DNA from: Galeopsis tetrahit | Lineage: Eukaryota > Streptophyta > Magnoliopsida > Lamiales > Lamiaceae | Direction of reading: 5' to 3' | Assembly: GCA_963675135.1 (NCBI GenBank) | Contig: OY776126.1 | Coordinates: forward strand, 21,703,195 to 21,767,194 | DNA: 64,000 nucleotides | In this document: positions 58,756-64,000 of the stretch, one piece after another | Layout of the letters: each line of letters begins with the position of its first letter | Numbering within the stretch: position 1 is the stretch's first letter | Translations under genes and position numbers: made by a program | Notes under the pieces: generated by a model | Told to the model about the DNA's origin: nothing | Seen by the model: the letters and a program-made list of their open reading frames with translations, nothing else | The model's database searches: none

Positions 58756-59240
58756 GTGTTTTTTCATGGTCGTCTCTTGCTGCTCCGATTATTGGAGCCC
58801 CCCTTTTGTTTCACTCTGATTTCTTTTACGATTTGGCACCATGGCGCCCACTGTTACCGATCCCAATTCCTAGAATCGGGCATTGAACCCATTCTCTCCC
58901 TAGCGTTGCACCAAAACGACAATCCAGCGGTTTCCATTGTTCTTGAGCCTCTCGACGGCACCAACTTTGTTTCTTGGAGTCATGCGATCAAAAGAGGCCT
59001 GAGCGTGAAGAATAAGGCACGCTTAATCGACGGTTCGTTGACCATTCCTACTGAGGATAATGATCTGGCTATCTATGCCGCCTGACAGGAATCCTGGTTA
59101 CTCTTTCTTCAATACCTTTGGCTGCTTATGTTTTGCCAACACTTTGGTCTCTAATTGACATAAATTTGACCCAAGGGCTACACAATGTGTTTTTATTGGT
59201 TATCCTTTGAAATAAAAGGATACAAACTTTTAGACATTAC
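58756..59240 (+). pseudogene. Copia-3 gag N-terminus and integrase C-terminal fragment
   Basis: Positions 58890-59085 encode the copia Gag start (LALHQNDNPAV, EPLDGTNFVSWSHAIKRGL, IDGSLTIP). After a stop, 59100-59240 resemble the integrase C-terminal region (FGCLCFANTL, FDPRATQCVFIGYP), with in-frame stops. The junction marks a large internal deletion. Confidence 0.7.
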
Positions 59241-60018
59241 AATTGGATGACCTTATAGTGGCAGGAACAAGTCTTGATATTTTTTTTAAAAGCATAAAGA
59301 ACTACTTGCATAACATATTTATTATTAAGAATCTTGGGATTTTGAGATATATCTTAGATATAGAGGTTATCAGAAATAATAAAGGTATGACCTTATGTCA
59401 AAAAAATTATACTCTAAACTTGTTGCATGATTCAGGCTATTTGGGAAGTAAACTTTGTTCCACCCCAATGGATTCAAAATTAAATTTTGATATACATTCT
59501 CCCACTCTTAAACACCTTGAACATTACAGGAAATTAGTAGGTAAACTCCTCTACTTAACTGTTACTAGACCTGACATATCCTATGCAGTACAGACTTTAA
59601 GTCAGTATATGCAAGCCCCACTGAGGCACATTTGGTTGTTGTTCATAGGATCTTAAGGTACATTAAGAGTAATCCTGGTACTAGGGTATTCTACCCCAGG
59701 GATAATACTTTCAAGTTACATGTCTTTTCAGATTCTGATTTGGCAAGATGTGTTCAAACAAGGAAAAGCATTACAGGTTATAGCATATACTTTGGTAACT
59801 CACTAATCTTTTGGAAATTCAAAAAGCAATCTACTGTTAGCTGGTTTTCTGCAGAAGTTGAATACAGGGACTTAGCTTCAACAACATGTGAGCTCCAATG
59901 GATCCATTACATCCTTGCTGATTTGAAGATTCAACATTCAACACCTTTGACCATGTATACTGACAGCAAGAGTGCTTTAACCTTTTTCTTCATTAAAGGA
60001 CTAAACACATCTTTGTAT
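59241..60018 (+). pseudogene. Copia-3 reverse transcriptase C-terminus and RNase H
   Basis: It begins inside the reverse transcriptase at LDDLIVAG, so the catalytic Tyr is not preserved. It continues through CSTPMDSKLNFD and TRPDISYAVQTLSQYMQAP and breaks by a frameshift near 59640. RNase H then follows (DSDLARC, VEYRDLASTTCELQWI) and is truncated at the 3' LTR. Confidence 0.85.
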
Positions 60019-60200
60019 TAAGTTAATTAATTAGTTTGAGGTAGTTAGAGTGATTATTAGTCAGTTAAGAGATCATTAGTTTATAAGAGGTGATGGATCT
60101 TCTTAATTATTCGAATTAACACTTGTAAATTGTTCTCATATGAAATCTTCATAGTTTTTCTCTTTACAATTCTTCCAATGAATCGTTGTCTTGTATCTGA
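60010..60200 (+). repeat. 3' LTR of Copia-3
   Basis: About 191 bp, aligned with the 5' LTR, with an extra segment at about 60080-60112. Edges are approximate. Confidence 0.65.
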
Positions 60201-60440
60201 AACGTATAAGTTGATGTAAATGAGTAAGAATAATAGTTTATATAAAACAATTACAAATAAAGGAAACGTGGCACTGATTTTAATTGAAATGCGACGATTG
60301 CAAAAATCTAAAATTCTTGTATCATATGCATATGACACTTGACGAAAATTTAATACATGTTGCATTCCAATAAATGTACACAGAATACATATTACTGGTA
60401 TATATATACGTTAATACATGCAATAATAATGCAGTTTACT
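60201..60440. other. Short intergenic segment downstream of gene F
   Basis: Expected to hold the 3' untranslated region of gene F. No other feature. Confidence 0.5.
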
Positions 60441-63400
60441 TTATCTGCCTTCCATCCATGTAATTGTTACTTGATTTTGTGAATTTTGTGCAGTTGAGGT
60501 GCTAGGATTTTGACTGGCTAAGACATCTCTCTCTGTGAAAAAACCAGGCTCCTTAGCCTGAGGTAGTGTAACTTCATTTCCCAGCATGAAAACAACCGAG
60601 GACATGTTTGGCCTGTCTTCAGTTGATTTTTGCACACACAAAAGTCCCACGTGGATCGAGCGCAGCACTTGAGATAAGTCGAACGAGTCGTCCAGACAAG
60701 GGTCTACTAATCTGTGAGAGCTGTCTTCTTTATAAAGACTCCATGCCTGTCCAGATGTTGAAAATGTTTAAGATCATATAAACATGCATGTTTAGCTACA
60801 AATGTTTGCTAGAGGAAATATTAATACTTACATGTCCAAGAAGGTTTAGATTATGTTCATTGAAAGAGAATCCTCTGTTTCTCTTTCCACTCACAATTTC
60901 TAGCACAAGAACACCGAAGCTGAATACATCCGATTTAATCGAGAACAATCCATCTATTGCATATTCTGGAGACATGTATCCACTGAGTCGAGGTATAATT
61001 AAACACATAATTTAGTGTTAGAAGGTTCAAGTAGGAATTAGAAAAAGCATATTAGTTGAGGTTCTTACTATGTTCCAACAACTCTACGCGTCTGAGCTTC
61101 AGTCTCGTTTCCTCCAAAACTCCGGGCTAAGCCAAAGTCTGATATCTTCGGGTTCATGTCAGCATCTAGCAATATGTTGCTCGCTTTGAGGTCTCGATGG
61201 ATGATTCTTAGCCTGGAATCTTGATGTAGATACAAGAGTCCCTTTGCAATTCCATTGATAATATTGAAACGTTTTTGCCAGTCAAGTAGCATGCTTTTTG
61301 TTCTATCTGTCAAAATGCACTTTAATGTTAGCGATGTCTACACAATGCTTTACAATCGGATGCTGGATAATCTAATCCTCCCCTAGCAGATTCAGAGGAC
61401 TCACCGAATAAAATCAAGTCGAGGCTATTGTTTGGCATGTATTCGTAGATCAACATGTTCTCCTCTCCCTCGGCACAACACCCTAAAGTCCTCACCAAAT
61501 TTCGATGCTGAAGTTTTGCAATCAAATTCACTTCATTCTTCAACTCATCAACTCCTTGAGTGGAGGTTTTGGACAAGCGTTTCACAGCAATTTCATGACC
61601 GTCTTCCATCTTTCCCTACAGCCAAAACTTAGAATGTGAAACACAGTAAAACGTTGTTTGTTCAGCCACATCTGTAAAGATATATCTGCATAAATATATA
61701 TTTTAAGAAATTGTAACACCTTACTTTGTAAACAGGTCCAAATCCACCCTCGCCAAGCTTGTTAGTGTTTGAAAAATTGTCAGTTGCCTGCATAATTGCA
61801 GATAAGCTGAAGAAGGGCAAATCTGCATCCTTGACGATATAACTTCCACTTAGTGGCCCTGCAACTGCAATTGTGGATCATAAGTAAAAGAAGTAAAGCA
61901 ATTGCTGATTTACAGTGTTTTTTATGATATTCTTCTTCAGCCTAAAGACACAAACATCATACCTTCTGTTCCAACTCTCTGCTCCTTCTTCCTCTTCCGA
62001 GTTAGAATCGAAACAATGATTAGGCACACAATAATCATTCCCGCCACTGATGTTAAACTCGCTATAAGTTTTACTCTTGTTCTGCTTTTAGAGCCTCCAA
62101 CAACTTCAATCCAAAATAAATTAAAACAATAAGCATACTGATATTCACAATGTAACATAAATTTTAAGAAGGAAGCCAATACTAAAGCACCAGTTGAATG
62201 AAAAGAATTCAAATACAAGCCTTTACTAGAAATTATGTCATTCAAAGCACATAACATAACTGACAAAAAATGTAGATAACATATATTAACTTACTCGACT
62301 CTGAAGAAGCCATTCTGATGAAAAGGTCTTGTCCAGCTTGAGCCATCGTCCTAATGTCGAACAACTCCCCATGGTAAAACAAGCATCCACTTCCCGATCC
62401 ACTGATATTCAACTGTGTGTACGCCACACACGAACAGTTCCTTTTACATTCTGCTTCACAATCTCCCAGCAGCAATATCTGATCGTTGAATGAGGAGTTT
62501 GTCGAGTCTGGCAATTTAATCCCTGAGTACTTCAAAAACACATCCTCCGAACAATTCAAGCCTGTCCTCCGAATGCATCCACTCAACCAATCTGTGCTGT
62601 TCCAGCTTTCGGGATCTCTAGGCACAAATCTGTCAAGACACGCACAGTTGGGAGAATTTCCAATAGTACAACTACCATGTGCACCACAGACACCGTAGTT
62701 ATCACAATTATCTGCTGGCATACCAGTGTAAACGATCCACGTGTTGGTTCGTGTATTCCACGTGAGACGTTCTCCCTCGCCATTGGGGCTCCTTCTAGAC
62801 ATGGAAATAACCGATTGGTTATACACTTCCATGTACCTCACCTCGTTTGTATTCATCCATAACATTACACTGTACGTCCGATCATTACTTGTATCGGGTG
62901 CCCCACTCCATCGCAGCCCATTCCAGGGCCCGATTCTGTACTGGACAGAGTTACCGTCCTTAATCAACAACTGTGGATATCCAGTTGGATCAATATGGGT
63001 CGTGTACTGACCCGGTGCTGGATCCTGCTCGCTCCGCCAAGATGACATGTAAGTCTCCACCCCTGTTACCAAATTCCATCCGAGCCTCATGCCAGCTAAT
63101 AACGTGTCGGATGGATAATCGAAACTCTGCCAGAGGTAATTCTCCGGCCTTTCGTCATTGGCATCCTTCACCACGAGATTCCCCGTGTCTAGTAATCGTG
63201 CCGTTGGACTAGTCACGGGTCTCGTGGCGTTGGATGACCATATGATGATGCCATTAGTATCATTCAAAATGGTCAAATTTCCAGACGCTGTAATTGTGAA
63301 GACACCAGAGTTGTTTGTGAGTGGAGATTCTCTGTTGGCAACCCAAACCACTGTCTGAACTGGGATATTCTTGTACCATATGCCTAAATACCGATTTGTG

Positions 63401-63573
63401 GAATTTCTTGGACTAAAAAATCCAAGTTCAAAGATGTCACCGGATGAAGCCAAGGTTTCTCCATCTTTAATGCTCTGAGAAGCATCAATAGTATCGTTTG
63501 CAGCAGAAATTGCAAGGATTATGAAAGAACAGATGAACAAAAGCAGTAAGGATCTGCTTAGAAAACTGTCCAT
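60441..63573 (-). CDS. G-type lectin S-receptor-like serine/threonine protein kinase F
   Basis: Seven exons: 63573-62295, 62103-61963, 61864-61725, 61615-61405, 61306-61069, 60982-60832, 60746-60441, with GT/AG introns. The product is about 821 residues. The frame is open upstream to 63906, but the ATG at 63573 (MDSFL) is chosen because it starts a hydrophobic signal peptide (1-25) and aligns with the paralogues. B-lectin (SIKDGETLASSGD), S-locus glycoprotein, Cys-rich and PAN domains follow, then a transmembrane helix (about 440-463) with RKRKK after it. The kinase has GEGGFGPVYK (511-520), AVKRL, HRDLKASN, DFGLAR, SPEYAIDG and tail MEGR. No defect is seen. The extracellular part is the most distinct of C to F. 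Confidence 0.93.
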
Positions 63574-64000
63574 GGCTATGGCTTGATTAATTTTGAACCT
63601 TTTCTCTAATGATCTGTTAAAAAAAATCTCTTCTTTCTTTAAAGCGTTCCTGCAAGTACAACACCGTGAAGAATACTCTATCACTATCACAATAACTTTT
63701 ACATGTACTATCACAATAACTTTTACACGCAAATTAAGAAGACGAGAGTCCCCGTAGAAACTTGCACATCTGGGCATGGCACACAATTTAAGAAATGTGT
63801 AAAAAAAAAAAAAGGTGTAATGAGTGATGTTTTGAGGCGTAGTTTTGTAAAGTTTTATAAATAAAGTAAGGTAAAAAGTAGATTGAGTGTAGAAAAGTAA
63901 TGGCATATGAATAAATAAGAGTATATTTTGAGGATGGGTGTTATGAAGATATTTCTTTTATGGGGTGTGCAAATTGGTATGAGACATCCACTTATATAAA
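63574..64000 (-). promoter_or_regulatory. Upstream region of gene F
   Basis: It contains a tandem pair of ACTATCACAATAACTTTTACA (about 63683-63727). The block shared by B, C and E upstream regions is not obvious here. No further gene before the window end. Confidence 0.4.

Larger units (their letters stand above)
58482..60200 (+). mobile_element. Internally deleted Ty1/copia retrotransposon Copia-3
   Basis: LTR-like direct repeats at 58482-58638 and about 60010-60200 share TTGTATTAAGTTAATTA, AAGAGATCATTAGTT and ACTTGTAAATTGTTCTCATA. The 3' copy has about 33 extra bases. An exact tRNA-iMet primer-binding site, TGGTATCAGAGCC, lies at 58642-58654. Only about 1.4 kb of internal sequence remains: a gag start, an integrase C-terminal fragment, and the end of reverse transcriptase with RNase H. 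The middle has been deleted. Boundaries of the 3' LTR are approximate and no target duplication was found. Confidence 0.8.

Noticed and set aside
36018..63573. The kinase cluster as the self-incompatibility S locus
   Set aside because: S-domain kinases form a large plant family. No pollen-ligand (small Cys-rich) gene is seen here, so the sequence does not support that role.
63573..63906. Extended N-terminus of gene F starting at 63906
   Set aside because: The added 111 residues are low-complexity (repeated V and I) and have no counterpart in the paralogues. The ATG at 63573 starts the signal peptide.

Overview
This is plant nuclear DNA. It contains spliced G-type lectin S-receptor-like kinase genes (seven exons each), LTR retrotransposons of the Ty1/copia and Ty3/gypsy plant lineages, hAT and CACTA elements, and TTTAGGG-type repeats. 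It looks like an asterid eudicot; a Lamiales/Salvia-like source is a weak impression, not a demonstration. No bacterial, organellar or tRNA/rRNA gene was recognised.

The gene content is a tandem cluster of S-domain receptor kinases, all on the minus strand. Four copies look intact: B (36018-39173), C (40153-43080), E (54054-57290) and F (60441-63573). Copy D (43732-47133) is intact except for a 226-bp solo LTR in exon 1. Copy A (pieces at 17758-18287 and 11648-12644) is a pseudogene whose kinase exons are not in the window. Each intact copy encodes about 810-822 residues: signal peptide, B-lectin domain, S-locus glycoprotein domain, PAN domain, transmembrane helix, Ser/Thr kinase and a C-terminal tail ending M(E/D)GR. 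The exon phases agree across copies. The proteins are predicted plasma-membrane receptors; ligands are unknown.

The rest is nested mobile DNA. Positions 1-11575 are the 3' part of a very long SIRE/Maximus-like copia element (pol, a coiled-coil env-like region, 1.8-kb LTR), whose right end lies in intron 2 of pseudogene A. A 5.1-kb chromovirus (12645-17757) with a perfect 5-bp target duplication splits exon 1 of the same pseudogene. From 18.56 to 24.43 kb a segment bounded by a 19-bp perfect inverted repeat carries a hAT MITE and a 2.3-kb AT-rich repeat domain. A second copia element (about 24690-29812) is broken by frameshifts and by another hAT MITE. A third hAT MITE (30171-30623) and a CACTA element (30938-33162) follow. 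The CACTA element carries two foldback elements, one with a telomere-like loop. A TRIM element (33704-34772) belongs to the same family as the solo LTR in gene D.

Between D and E lie a 1.1-kb long-inverted-repeat element (49058-50181) and a decayed CACTA element with a transposase remnant (about 51759-53637). Between E and F lies an internally deleted copia element (58482-60200). The remaining intergenic DNA is AT-rich, with nothing recognisable.

The receptor kinases probably expanded by tandem duplication: same strand, same exon phases, and a shared upstream sequence block in front of B, C and E. Transposons then accumulated between and inside the copies and silenced A and D.
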